DNA of 64,000 nucleotides from Blastomyces gilchristii SLH14081. Lineage: Eukaryota; Ascomycota; Eurotiomycetes; Onygenales; Ajellomycetaceae. The stretch lies in assembly GCF_000003855.2 (NCBI RefSeq), contig NW_003101664.1, positions 248,001 through 312,000 of the forward strand. Reading direction: 5' to 3'. The notes under the pieces were generated by a model. The model saw only the letters and a list, made by a program, of their open reading frames with translations. It was not told the DNA's origin and made no database searches. Below are positions 47,783 to 59,623 of the stretch, one piece after another (positions within the stretch are counted from its first letter, which is position 1; each line of letters begins with the position of its first letter). A program made the translations under genes and the position numbers.

Positions 47783-48348
47783 CGTCTGGAAATGAATAAT
47801 TGTGGTCTTAAATAAACTTAAACAATGTGGGGACGCTTATTACACTGTGTTCTCGCATCTATTTAATAATTAATTATCCATCTGGGTATGTGCCCTAGAT
47901 ATAGGAATTCTTGGGAAAGGGGTTACTTCAAGGACTAGGTAGACACAAAAATCATGTAATTAGTAAAAGATCTCTTGAGATCTGCATACACCTCAGTGGG
48001 GATAGCCAGATGAGTGGTTGGAAATAAATTCTGCCCTCAGACTACAGCGTATGTAAGGTGCTTGGGGGGTCTCCTGCATAACTAGTCGCTGACTGAAATA
48101 GGACTAGGCTGTTGATTTAAGGGTTCTAACTAACTTAACTTAGTTATAATATTTAGTTACATAGCCCTGAACTTTAACTACAAGGAACCAGTAAGAAGAT
48201 ACACAATGGGCGCGTTTCCTAGGATTGATGTAAGATCTGCGGGTGATATGAACGGAAATTTGTAATTTATCAGAGGATCAAAGCGTTTATCCCGGCCGCT
48301 CTTTCAACAAATGTCCACTGCAACGGTTGCGTGCTACTACAATGTGAG
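47783..48348. promoter_or_regulatory. Divergent promoter SidJ-like gene / TFIIIC gene
   Basis: About 570 bases, AT-rich, no gene. One site at 48267-48275 reads CTCTGATAA on the minus strand, one mismatch from the ATCWGATAA consensus of SreA/Sre1-type GATA iron repressors. It lies much closer to the TFIIIC start than to the esterase start. Confidence 0.35.
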
Positions 48349-50746
48349 ATGGCTTCGTCGTCTGTGAGAAGGCTTCCTCGCCGACGGGCTGCGGCTCCAA
48401 AATACACAACAGGGCTTGAGGTCGGATCCTCCGAATCTGAACAATTAAGCAGCGACGAGGAAGAAAGCTCCTATGAACTGGACACGGAAGGCCGGGGTGC
48501 AAAGAGAGTACGCCGGGGCACGCGTCGCGGGGATGATGAAGAATATGAAGAGCAAGATAATGATGCCGAACGTAAGATCTATGCTACTAATTTATTGATG
48601 TGGAGAACCTATATTTACTTGTGAATAGGCATGGTGGATGATGACGACATGGGATCTGCTTTGCGGTCCGATCTGGAGGAAGCGGACAAGGCAAAGAAAA
48701 CTCGACCAAGGCCAGTTGGACGCATTGAGGAACAAGATCCCATGGCTACTCATTCAAGAGGTCTCTACAAACCGTCAGCGCATGGTGCCAAAATGACCTA
48801 CTTGAAATTAACGTTCGGCGCCAGCGATGAGGATTTGTTGCCCATGATATATACTAGAGCTAGATGGACAAAAGGTCGAGATGCGACATTTCCTAGTAGG
48901 GATACTTTACGGGAAGCGCTTAGCATGACTATTGACGAAATTGGAGCTGCTTTTGGGGTGAGCGGTGATATGTTGCGCAAGGAGGCGACATCTGGCTGGG
49001 ATTGGTACTATGGCGAAAATAACAGTAGCCGGTTTAGCAAAAGACAACGAACAGTGGGTATCACAGCTGAGGAAGGAAAACCTTATTTGCGCCGGGCCAG
49101 GACGAAAAAGCACACTGTCATAATTGGACCTGCATCATCTCAAAGAGTCTACGAGCTTGCTGTGGGCCAATCGCTGGACTTTGGCGAGGCATGGAGTGAA
49201 ATCAAACCGAAAGGGAGACCCCCAGGACGCCCTAAAAAGGGAGATAAGCTGACCCGTCAGGCGGTAGAGGCTCAAGAGCCTTTATTACCCGAAACTGAAC
49301 TAATGTCTGAGGTACAGAATGGTTCTGCGTCTCGGTCACGAAGGAATCGTGAAGGGTGGATTCTGAATTTGGGCCATAAGGTTCAGTGTGTATCATGGGC
49401 GCCAAACTGTGCTGGGAGTTCGCAATATCTTGCGGTAGCGATTCCAATATCAGATTCGCAGAAACAGTCGTTGGATGGGATTTCCCAGGGTGCACCAGCC
49501 TTTACGCCTTCCCCGCCATATCCGTCTGCCATACAGATTTGGTCCTTTGAGTCTACGAAAGAAGATAATGATGTCCGACAACTTGATATGAGTGTCAAGC
49601 CGCGCTTACGACAAGTAATATGTACAGATGCTGGTGATATCAGGCGCCTATCCTGGTGCCCAATGGGCCGGGATGAGCGAGGAGGAGATGAAATTGTTGA
49701 GAGTGTCAATATCGGCCTTTTGGCAGGCGTTTGGGGAGATGGGAGTGTCAAGGTTTTGGACGTGCAACTAAACAAGCTGGCCAGTGAGACGGAATATGGT
49801 TCGGAAAAGTCACTCTTTTCATCCAGATAGTCAAAAGTCTAACGTTTCTACTACAGTCCAGGTTCACGCGCCTGCTTTTGAGGCTAAACCACCATCGACA
49901 CTTTGCACCTGTTTCTGTTGGCTTTCCCCGAGCGACCTCGCGATTGGCACTGCCAGTGGGTTTGTTGGAGTTTGGAGTCTGTCATCGCCATCCGATGCCA
50001 ACGAATTAGGCGCAAATCCAACACCGTACATATACCTTCCTGTCCATACCTCCTACATTCTCAATATCACGTCATCATACCCAACGTACCCACATATACT
50101 TGTTACGACGGGAATGGACGGCAAAACAAAACTTTTTTCCCTCCTAGATCCCAAAACAGATGTTACAGAGACTTCGCGTTCGCGAGTGGGTTCATATGAA
50201 GTATCATATTCGCCCTTCTTGCGAACATACATTTGCTCAGATGACACTGAATTTGTTCGAATCCAGCCACTCCGACGGTTCTTCTCTACATCTTCCATAT
50301 TACAAACGTATGATTTGGTATCAGCTATTACGCCAGCGAATCTATGCCACCCATCCTTTTTGGCCGGTAACGTAAGCGGCACTGTCGCGGTCACGAATCC
50401 AGTTCTCAGATTGATAAATCCCAAGGAGAAGAACTGGCAGCAGACGTGGTTTAGCCATGAATGGATTCCTAACAAGAACGAAGAACATGGCACTGAACAG
50501 AAGGATGATACTGCGGGGCCCGGGGTTAGCAAATTTTATGATGGGTTCAAGGCAGAAGTACCCATGCTAACCAGAAAGTTGACGGGAGATAGGAGGATGG
50601 CAGACGGTAACCTTGCGATAGCTATTTTTGAAGAAGGAAGTGCGATTACATCACTCGCATGGAATCCAAATAAAGAATGTGCAGGATGGGCATGTGCAGG
50701 GATGGGTTGTGGTTTGCTCCGGGTTGAGGACTTAGCTCTTCGGTGA
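48349..50746 (+). CDS. tfc6: TFIIIC subunit Tfc6-like WD-repeat protein
   Basis: Three exons, 48349-48571, 48629-49798 and 49857-50746, encode about 760 residues. Introns of 57 and 58 nt use GTAAGA/AATAG and GTTCGG/TACAG, the second with a CTAAC branch. The N-terminus is acidic and disordered (SSDEEESSYELDTEG). An AT-hook-like GRPPGRPKK sits near residue 270. From about residue 320 onward the protein has WD40-like blades: VQCVSWAPNCA, IQIWSFES, RRLSWCPMG, VWGDGSVKVLDV, IGTASGFVGVWSL, TTGMDGKTKLFSLLD and ITSLAWNPNKE. This arrangement matches the WD subunit of the B-box-binding half of TFIIIC (yeast Tfc6, human TFIIIC110), which recruits Pol III to tRNA genes. An in-frame ATG at 48331 would add six residues. 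Confidence 0.85.
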
Positions 50747-51502
50747 AGGAAATCGTTTCAAGTGGAAGTTGGGAATTTCTATTGTGCTTGCGGAGTACAT
50801 ACTCCCATTTTATGTACCCTCGCAACTCATAGCTATTATAGAGTACTCCATAAATTGTGAGCAAATGATGACTACTACAGGTACTCCGTGAATTATACTC
50901 CTCTTCAGAGTTCTGCCGGGTTGTTTTGTACAGTACTGTACTCCAGAGTCCGTACGGAGTAGTTACGGAGTACAGAGTATGATACTACCCCGCGATTTGC
51001 CCTGGACCTTGGCATTCTGGGCACAAATGATACCCGCTTATGCTTGGCACTATGTCTTGGCACCTTGACCGCCGCCAACCCCTGCCCTCACGTCTCATCC
51101 ACCTCATCCAGCACTTTTTCGATATTGTTTCAATACCATTTTCTGCATGTCAACTCCCAACGTTCCAAAGGATTCTGGGGGAAACTACAGATTAGTTAAC
51201 CACGATTTATCATAATGAAAATGCATTATATCGCTAACCAGCACCCTTTTTGGGTATCTTGTGCCTGCGAACTAATAAAATTAGATGGCTGGGTTCCCAG
51301 CCACCCATCTCCATACTGCATTTCTCAGACGGAATTTCGCAACAGCCCAGCCTCTGCAATTTAACAATGGGGGAAGTTGGCATTTGGAGCATTCTTTGTG
51401 GGGGATTCTTCCCAAGTGCTTTCTTTCTCTTTTTGTTCACACTACTGAGTGCAAGGAGCTGGCTATCTTGATATTAGCTGCTGTCAAAGAAAGGTGACTG
51501 CA
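50747..51502. promoter_or_regulatory. Intergenic region with repeated TACGGAGTA-type motifs
   Basis: About 750 bases between the TFIIIC 3' end and the secreted-protein start. The part 50880-50985 contains a cluster of GTACTCC/GGAGTAC words, including TACGGAGTA at about 50953 and 50965 and inverted copies upstream. No coding region is supportable. Confidence 0.4.
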
Positions 51503-52069
51503 ATGACGTTCAGCATGAGACTTAACATATTGATAATATTGTTCGCGGCGATGTTTTCTACAGTAGCAAATTCATTTCCTCTATCCCTCAAACCACAACT
51601 GCTAGTCCCACGAAGACGAGTACCATACTCAGTCGTCCCTGTTGATGGGGGCCCAAAAACCACAAAAACCCCACCCCCAGGCCTCCTTGTCACAATCCCC
51701 CCTCGAATCACAGAAACAGTCGCTCCCATAACCACCACGACTGACTCTTCCTCGCCGACATCCACTGAGCGTCCATCAAGTGAAAAGTCAGGCCTGCCCA
51801 CACGGACGACCGTTGCGCCGACCCTTCCGCCTCGAACGACGTCTCTCCCATCGGCATCTGCATCTTCAAATACCACTTTAATATACAGACCCTCCTCCCT
51901 GAGGCTCTCTTACACACAACTAGGGCCAACGGGCGTGTTCCGTCCGCAGCCATCGCACGCAACGATCAAAATTTCTTATCCTGCTGCGTCGCTCATACCC
52001 CCGCCGAGATACGGGTCGGTTAATGGAACCTACCATCTGCCAACCCCAAGCGCCCGGTTTCCGAATTAA
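51503..52069 (+). CDS. Small secreted Thr/Ser/Pro-rich protein (unknown)
   Basis: 188 residues from the ATG at 51503. The frame is open 54 bases further, but this start places a clean signal peptide at the N-terminus: MTFSMR, hydrophobic core LNILIILFAAMF, then polar STVANS with likely cleavage near residue 22-25. The mature part begins with basic Pro-rich sequence (VPRRRVPYSVVP), followed by a long Thr/Ser/Pro tract suited to O-mannosylation. The tail has two NxT N-glycosylation sites (NTT, NGT). There are no cysteines after the signal, so it is not a typical disulfide-rich effector. I do not recognise a family. It could be a cell-wall-associated or secreted glycoprotein. Confidence 0.65.
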   Translation: MTFSMRLNILIILFAAMFSTVANSFPLSLKPQLLVPRRRVPYSVVPVDGGPKTTKTPPPGLLVTIPPRITETVAPITTTTDSSSPTSTERPSSEKSGLPTRTTVAPTLPPRTTSLPSASASSNTTLIYRPSSLRLSYTQLGPTGVFRPQPSHATIKISYPAASLIPPPRYGSVNGTYHLPTPSARFPN

Positions 52070-52680
52070 GACGCAAACTCGAAAAGAAATACGCATGATG
52101 ATTTAATGATCGATGAAATATATGTATGGCAAGGGGGTTGGTGTGAATTTTCCTCCGACGGAGTGGATACCTTTTTTTTGGCTGTTTGGATCCTGAATGA
52201 AAGAAGTACATGAGGCATTTTTTTTCAGCGTGCCGCAATTTTGAATGAATCATTTAGAAGAGAGACATAAATATATAGAGATGGAGTTTGGGGTATTCAG
52301 GCAGGTTTTCCTCGTTCTTTTTCTTGACGCAGCTTAATGTAACACTATCAATTTATTAATTAGAAGGAAATTAGAGAGAGCTTTACATCTGGCTGCTTGT
52401 TTCGGTGGTAGATTACAGCGCCCGCTAAAATAAATTTCATTACTTGAATTTAGAAGTTCTCCGTATTTACACAGAAAGATTGGTACATCCGAAGGGTTCA
52501 CACCCCTGTCCCCTTCAGTAGAGCAACTTCCAGTACTTTCCAATACTGACAGGAGACGCATTCATAATACTTGAACCTGGCTTCGAGAAAGACTATCACC
52601 CTCCTATTCCCAAAAGCAATCATATTGGCAAAGTGCCACAGAAAGCGGATCTAATAATACTCATCCACCTTCGACGTTGG
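52070..52680. other. Convergent intergenic region, no gene seen
   Basis: About 600 bases between convergent genes, AT-rich with T runs. Nothing coding is supportable. Confidence 0.4.
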
Positions 52681-53952
52681 TTATAGCAAACGGGATTCGA
52701 ACAGCTCCAGGGAATCTCCGACATGGACAACAGGCAAGCCTCGTTTCATTCTGAACCTCTTCGTTCTCTCCTTCCAGCCGAAGAATTGCCACCTGCGCTT
52801 GTCAACAGAGTCAATCACAGAGTCAATCACAGTATCCCTAGGAAGCCAACCCCCCGTGAACTGTAAATTAGCCAGCATTTCGTCGAGATTTAACTCTGCG
52901 AATAGCACCCCATCAACCTTCACCTGTATACGGCCGATGCGCTCGAAAATAAGATCATTGCAGAATATACTTTGATACTTCATACGGAGCAAGGCAGTAA
53001 TTTCACTAGATATCATTGACGCAAGCCACCCCGATCTTGCCACGGGGATATCCGTTACCAACGAGCTTTCGGAGCTATCCACAAAGGCGAATGGTGAAAA
53101 TGCTTGGTATGCGAAGTGATACGAATATGACTTCCATTCGGCAAATCCAACCTCAGGCTCAGGAGTCGTCTGTCCGTGCCAAGCAGTCGGACTTTGTATA
53201 TCCAAAACAAGTGTGCCAATGATGACTTCCCTGTCTCGAATCCTCTGTGCAAGAGTCGTCCTTGCTTGAATGCACTCCCTTAGCTCCTCCGAGTCCTCCT
53301 CGGGAAGAATGTCATCCTCTACAATCAAAAGAGATTCAATTGTATTGACATCCCATTCTTGGCTAGTGTTGGATAACCGCGCTGGAGAAGGAAATGGCAC
53401 GCCCCGCAGTAAAATCCGCTCGATAACACTAAGGAGGCACAAGACTAACCGCGGAGGATCATTGGTATATAGTCTGTAATCGAACATGCCAGTCGGTGAC
53501 GAACTGAACATATGCTGATGATTTCGGGGAGACACAGCAGAGCCAAATGTCCGGAAGGTAATCTTTAACTCGTCAATTCTATTTGAAAGAACGGGTACAG
53601 ACAACCACGTTGGCCATAGATAACGCTCTTGGATCATCATGATGTCAAGCTGGTATGTGAGAGGATACCGTGCTAAGATGGCCCTCGTCTCTGCGGCAAT
53701 CTGGCGGTTCACAAGAAGTAGGGCCTGCCCAGCGGGAATGGTCCATTCCACTGGTTTCTCGTGTCTAAGACGGTGGGATAATAGGGATAATAAAGAATCA
53801 AAGCCGACGTCAAAAAGTCGTACCCGATTATGTGGGTAAGAGGGACCGTCAGGGGAGGGACGCAGAGAGTATAGTACATACTGGATTATCTCCTCGCGCA
53901 GCTCAAGGGGGATTCGAAGGAGAATAGAGCATGACATGTTTCTTAGATTCAA
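52681..53952 (-). CDS. F-box-like (2EXR-type) fungal protein, unknown function
   Basis: One uninterrupted frame of 423 residues. Its start, SCSILLRIPLELREEIIQYVL, has the LPLELREEI pattern of fungal F-box/2EXR-type domains. That is followed by VNRQIAAETRAIL, the usual second block (a conserved 'leading to NRQI..E' segment). The remainder is mixed alpha/beta with no repeats I recognise. Known context: large fungal families share such N-termini, some acting as SCF ubiquitin-ligase adaptors and many uncharacterised. An internal ATG six codons in (MSCSIL) is an alternative start. The near-duplicate DSVIDSV-type run (VIDSVIDSVD) is a small internal repeat. Function is not assignable. Confidence 0.75.
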   Translation of the reverse strand: MNLRNMSCSILLRIPLELREEIIQYVLYSLRPSPDGPSYPHNRVRLFDVGFDSLLSLLSHRLRHEKPVEWTIPAGQALLLVNRQIAAETRAILARYPLTYQLDIMMIQERYLWPTWLSVPVLSNRIDELKITFRTFGSAVSPRNHQHMFSSSPTGMFDYRLYTNDPPRLVLCLLSVIERILLRGVPFPSPARLSNTSQEWDVNTIESLLIVEDDILPEEDSEELRECIQARTTLAQRIRDREVIIGTLVLDIQSPTAWHGQTTPEPEVGFAEWKSYSYHFAYQAFSPFAFVDSSESSLVTDIPVARSGWLASMISSEITALLRMKYQSIFCNDLIFERIGRIQVKVDGVLFAELNLDEMLANLQFTGGWLPRDTVIDSVIDSVDKRRWQFFGWKERTKRFRMKRGLPVVHVGDSLELFESRLL

Positions 53953-54785
53953 GTTCTGGTAGAGAGAAGAGTAGCGGGGAATCGGTAGAGGTAGGTACCG
54001 TTCCGCCAGATGTATAAATATATGAACCCAGCAGGCCTTTGGAAAAAGTTGACAGTCTAATAACCTAGTAAACCTTGAGTTCTTTGCGGCCCGGTATGAG
54101 GATATCGTCTAACAGTGTGAAATCCTTACACCAATTCGGCGTCTAGTGGGGGTTGGTGGGGTTGAACACTCGGGGTGTTGGGGGGTGTTGGAGGTAAACG
54201 TCAAGGGGATATTCGCAGCCAATAAGTGTTTGAAACTTGGCTGGGAACGTATTATCCCGTCTTCATGTATCCAGACGGGCATGCATTCAGTTTATTTCAA
54301 AGGTTACCACGTTTGTTCAGTTGAGGCTAGATTTCACATGGGCGGGAAGCCGACGAGGCAACGTTGTTGCAGATAATCTCATCATCACGCTTTTGGTAAG
54401 CATGGATGGCATAACTATTCATCACTTAGGTAATCCTAATAGTACGAATGGAATCGAATGCCGTGATATAATTATAAATCTGTCGTTTTGTTGATGTTCG
54501 ATACAGAAACACATGAGGAACCTCTTTCCGGAATAGCGTGAATTGGTGTCCGTCGTCAGCACCAGGAACAAACATCGAGCAAACATCCAACCGCAGGCAG
54601 CGTAGAAAGACCTTCCATCCAACACCCGCTATCGAGACAACTATCCTTGGATTCCCTTTCTCTGTGATGTAAACATTTTGCTCGTACTCCTAAATACCCG
54701 AGACCGGACTTTGCAATTACTACCGGCATACACCCCCAAGCTTAGTTCAATCGACTCCGGACGCGTTGGTCCCTCTTCTGCCACA
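53953..54785. promoter_or_regulatory. Divergent promoter region F-box-like gene / vps35
   Basis: About 830 bases between divergent starts. Small frames are present but lack motifs. No gene is called. Confidence 0.4.
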
Positions 54786-57700
54786 ATGGCAAGCCCGCCG
54801 AATGTTCCAGAGGAGCAGAGTCGGTTGCTTGAGGACGCCCTAGGGGTTGTACGACAGCAGGCGCATATGATGCGAAGATGCCTGGAGACTCCTGGGAAGC
54901 TCATGGACGCATTGAAATGCGGGTATGTGGAAATGGAAATAGGAATAGAGGGCTTCATGAGTCCTCCGAACCTCAGCTGGACCCCATTATATTAATGATA
55001 TTGCTGCTAACAGACGTCGCCCAATACCAGGTCGACGTTGGTTTCCGAACTCCGTACCCCTAGTCTTGGCCCGAAGCAGTACTACGAGCTGTACATGGCT
55101 GTCCATGACGCTCTCCGCCATCTATCCGTCTACCTTAAAGAGAGCCACCCGGTCAACCATCTCGCCGATTTGTACGAGCTGGTGCAATATGCTGGAAATA
55201 TCATCCCGCGCCTGTATCTCATGATCACTGTCGGAACTGTTTACATGGGAATTGAGGATGCGCCGGTTAGGGAGATAATGAAGGATATGATGGAAATGAG
55301 CAGGGGTGTTCAGCATCCTATTCGTGGTTTGTTCTTAAGATATTATCTGTCCGGTCAAGCGAAGGATCACCTACCCACCGGTACCGGAGATGGCCCGCAG
55401 GGCAACATACAGGATTCTATTAGCTTCATTCTGACCAATTTCGTGGAGATGAATAAACTTTGGGTGAGGCTACAGCACCAAGGCCATTCGAGGGAGCGGG
55501 AGCTTAGGACACAGGAGAGGAAGGAGCTAGAGCTTCTCGTTGGAAGTAACTTGGTACGATTGAGCCAGTTGATTGATCTGGAGACTTATAAGACGATAAT
55601 ACTCCAGCCTCTTCTGGAGCAGGTTGTACAATGCCGTGATGTATTGGCGCAGGAGTATTTGCTGGAAGGTGAGGACCGTATCCGGGCCAGAGTTCGGAAT
55701 TTCGATTACTGACTCGATGAATACTACAGTAATGACGAAGGTCTTCCCCGATGAATACCATTTGCATACGCTTGACCTCCTACTCTCCGCCATAGCCAGA
55801 CTAAATCCCCATGTTGATATGAAAAAGATTGTCATAGGTCTAATGGACCGGTTATCCTCTTATGCAGCACGAGACTCGGACAATAACGATACCCCCGAGA
55901 GCAAGAAACAGGCGGAAGAGGAAGCGACTGTTAGGTTACTGGAAAAATTGCGTTTAGCAAAGGAGAACGAAGGAGCGAAACCCCAACCTGAAACGGAGGT
56001 TTCTGGAGAGGATAAGGACGCCACGACAAAGGAGCCCAACAAGGAATCAGATACCGCAGAAAACGGAGAACAAGAGCCCCCACCCGTTGCCAATGGCGAA
56101 GACGAGGGAGGATCGAAATCCAAATTACCAGTCGATATCAAACTCTATGAAATATTCTTCGACCAAGTTGTTAGCTTAGTCCGAACAAGAAACCTTCCGA
56201 TCCAAGACACTATAGCTCTATTGGTATCGTTGGTGAATCTAGCTTTGTGAGTTGAGCGTTACATCCGTGATAGTGGCGTTGGCTAACTAGAGTCAGGAAC
56301 ATTTACCCCGAGCGATTAGGTATGGAAACACCTCTGTTCTTCCTCCCCGTGTCACCCAAGTTATGGCATTAACCAATTGTACAGAATACGTGGACCAAGT
56401 TCTTGAGTATGCAACAAAGAAGACATTAGAGCATGCTGATAGCGCCGATTTACACTCCATTGCTGCACAATCCAATATCTTGAATCTACTCCTAGCGCCG
56501 ATCCGCACATATCTTTCCATTTTTACTGCGCTTTCACTCCCAAATTATATCCCACTGTTTGCTGCTCAGTCATACCCCACGCGGAGAGCTGTTGCTGGCG
56601 AGATTGCTCGAGGCATTTTACGAAACCGGACAATAATCTCTACATCGGAAAACCTCGATGGTGTGTTACAGATATTGAGTGTTCTAATAAAGGAGGGTAT
56701 GCAGCAGCCTATTGGCTACCCGGGTGTTCAGCAGCAACGGCGCGCAGGGGAGACGGAAGAAACGATTGAAGAACAAGGATGGCTTGCACGGATCGTCCAT
56801 TTCATCCAAGGCCCAGATAATGACACTCAGCTTAAGGTGAGTGTTACCCTTGTAAAATCACATTATCTATGCTAACTATCGGCCGAAAAGCTTCTGCAAG
56901 AGACCCGTAAAGCTTATTCGGAGGGAAACGAACGTACTCGATATACCACACCTGCTATAATTACTTCCTCCTTGAAGCTAGCCCGAAAATATAAGCTTCG
57001 TGAACATTATGATGATAACTGGCAAGCACAATCCTCTACACTTTACCGATTCATGCACCAGTGCATCAGCAATTTATATCAACGAGTAAATTCAGGCTGC
57101 GCTGAGTTGTCTCTTCGCCTCTTCGTCCTTTGTGGCCAAGTGGCCGACCAGGCTGGCTTCGAGGAATTTAGCTATGAATTTTTCGCACAAGCGTTTACTA
57201 TCTATGAAGATTCCATAAGTGATTCAAGAGCGCAGTTCCAAGCCGTATGCATTCTGGCGAGCGCACTACACGGAACGAGGGGATTCGGAAAAGAAAATTA
57301 TGATACCCTCATCACCAAGGCTGCGCTGCATGGTAGTAAACTGCTAAAGAAACCAGACCAATGCCGTGCCGTGTACCTCGCAAGTCATCTTTGGTGGGCC
57401 GTTGAAAACCAGCAGCAGGAGGGCGAGGACGCGAAAGATGTAAGTGTCAATATTTCAACACCCCCCATTCCTTTTCGCATCACATTACCCCCTTTTCCTT
57501 AAAATTGGCGGTGTGTGATTTGCTAACGTGATGGTACTATTCGTATAGCTATACCGTGACGGTAAACGCGTACTTGAATGTCTCCAAAGGGCTCTACGTG
57601 TTGCGGACGCATGCATGGACACAGCAGTATCCGTGGAGCTTTTTGTCGAAATTCTGAACCGCTATGTATATTATTTCGATCAAGGGAACGAGACTGTGAC

Positions 57701-57872
57701 GACTAGGTATCTGAACGGGCTCATCGAACTCATCCACTCAAACCTCCAAACAAGCCAGAATGACGGCGTGCCAAACTCTAGCCTTGATAACCCAAAGCGC
57801 CATTTCCAGCGCACGCTGGATTATATCAAATCGCGAGAGTATGAGGGCGTTGTGACGGAGCCAAGGGTATAA
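54786..57872 (+). CDS. vps35: Retromer subunit Vps35
   Basis: Seven exons: 54786-54922, 55031-55668, 55730-56246, 56297-56319, 56385-56836, 56891-57439 and 57549-57872, about 879 residues. All junctions keep frame with GT-AG signals, and exon 4 is only 23 nt. The N-terminus ([20 protein letters not shown], then [25 protein letters not shown]) is diagnostic of Vps35. The region [15 protein letters not shown] contains the PRLYL-type/Vps26-binding part ([13 protein letters not shown]). The rest is an alpha-solenoid ending [16 protein letters not shown]. An acidic disordered insert lies between residues about 315 and 375. Role: core of the cargo-recognition retromer (Vps26-Vps29-Vps35) recycling receptors from endosomes to the Golgi. 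The gene is complete, and the length is normal. Confidence 0.95.
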
Positions 57873-59589
57873 ATTATTATTATTTTCTAAGTTCTTGTCT
57901 TTTGCTTTTTTCCGGTCTCTTGTAGGGGTTGCTTTATTATTATGTACATGAATCTGGACCCAAACTACTTTTGTGCTTTTCCCTTCCCCACACCCAGCCC
58001 CCCCCCCCCCTTTTTTTTTTTTTTGGTCCACTTCGAGCACCTGGTTCGGCTTTGGCCGTGTGTATCATTCCAGAATATTTTTATTCTCCATTTGTTTAGT
58101 TTTTTAAACCATGGGGAGTTTAGTTTGTCTGCCTTCTCTGCTGTTGTCCTTGGCTTTATCAGTAGCGCATTGTCTTGGCGCGCGCTACCATCATCTTATT
58201 ATTTCCCAATTCTGTACCTCTATAAACTATCAGTTTTCTATTTCCCAAACCAGCCACCAGTGTAATAAGCAATCACATCCTTTGGTTTTGGACATTAGGG
58301 ACATTCTACGATTTTTTTCTGCTTGGAGCTTTCTTCTTATCCTTTACTTGCGAAAATACAACCCGTAAACCTGGAAAGACACTACGCAGATGACTGAGAG
58401 GGCTTGAGTTACAAGGCGAGGAGACTGGAATATATGGTCAGCTACTTGCGAGGTGGGGGTTAGTATAACTAAATAGGTAAGGGCCCCTTAGTAGGAGGAG
58501 GACAAAGGGTACCTGCCCGATGTCCTATCCAAACTTAAAAGCAAGGGGCATATATCCCTTCGGGGAAGGAACTATGCGGGAGGGATGGTTTCGATGTTGT
58601 GGGCAGAGGCGAATCTGGCAGAGGCAGAGGCACCGCGAACAAGCGGGCCGGGCCCTTTGCCACTCTCATCACGCGTCGTCCTCAGACTCTCTCTCGTTGC
58701 TCGGTTAATTTAGAGCCAGGAAGAACGGCTTAGACCGTTCAGCGCATCAAGTGAGAGAAGAGCTGTTTTGAGCTCGAAGCGCTCTGATCCCTGCGTAGAA
58801 TTTTCCTTTGATGTTTGGTGTCGCAATCGTATCCCACGTTTCTTCAGATGCAAAATGCAAAGTTTGCTGAAGAGAGTATGTGCTTGATTTGCAGATACTT
58901 GTGTGACTTTTGGACTTAGGCCAGCGAAGCCTGACCAATCTTCACTGGGTCATGCCATTGTGCATGACAACAGAAGTTGATGCTCGGAACAAAAGGGTCA
59001 AATGCGTAAAATGAAAGGATGGAGCAGCGAGGGCTTGGCGTATCAAATTCTTATTCTTATCATTGACTCTTGTAGAAGACTATAGAATCGATCTCTAGAT
59101 TTTAACATATTTGATGATGTGAAGTGACTAAGAGCTGATAATCTGATAAAGATGAAAGATTGATTGATTGATTGTACTGTACATAACAACCACCCTGGGA
59201 AAGTATCATATGAGCATGACTCCGGTTCGCTCGTTAGTATTTGCAAATACACTTTTCAATTTGCATACCCCCCTCAGCTCCTGTGCTCCAGTGCCAAATT
59301 GACAGATATCCTCAGCCCCCTTCGCGCACTAGTAGACTGTTGGATCTCCCGCAGGCTTTTCATAGAACTGAGGCTGCTCATGTTTTCACAACACTTCATG
59401 CATGGCGGTGCCAAAGAACAAAGAACAGATGGAGTGGAGAAAAAGAGGAGAGGGAGAAGAGAAAGAAGGAGAAAGAAAGATAGGAGAAGGGAGATACAAG
59501 AAGAGAGAGAAAGAGGAGGAGGAGAAAAAAAAAAGGGGGGCGGAGAAGAAAGAGAGGAGGGAAAAAGAGAAGAAGGGGAAGGGTGGGCC

Positions 59590-59623
<34 letters not shown>

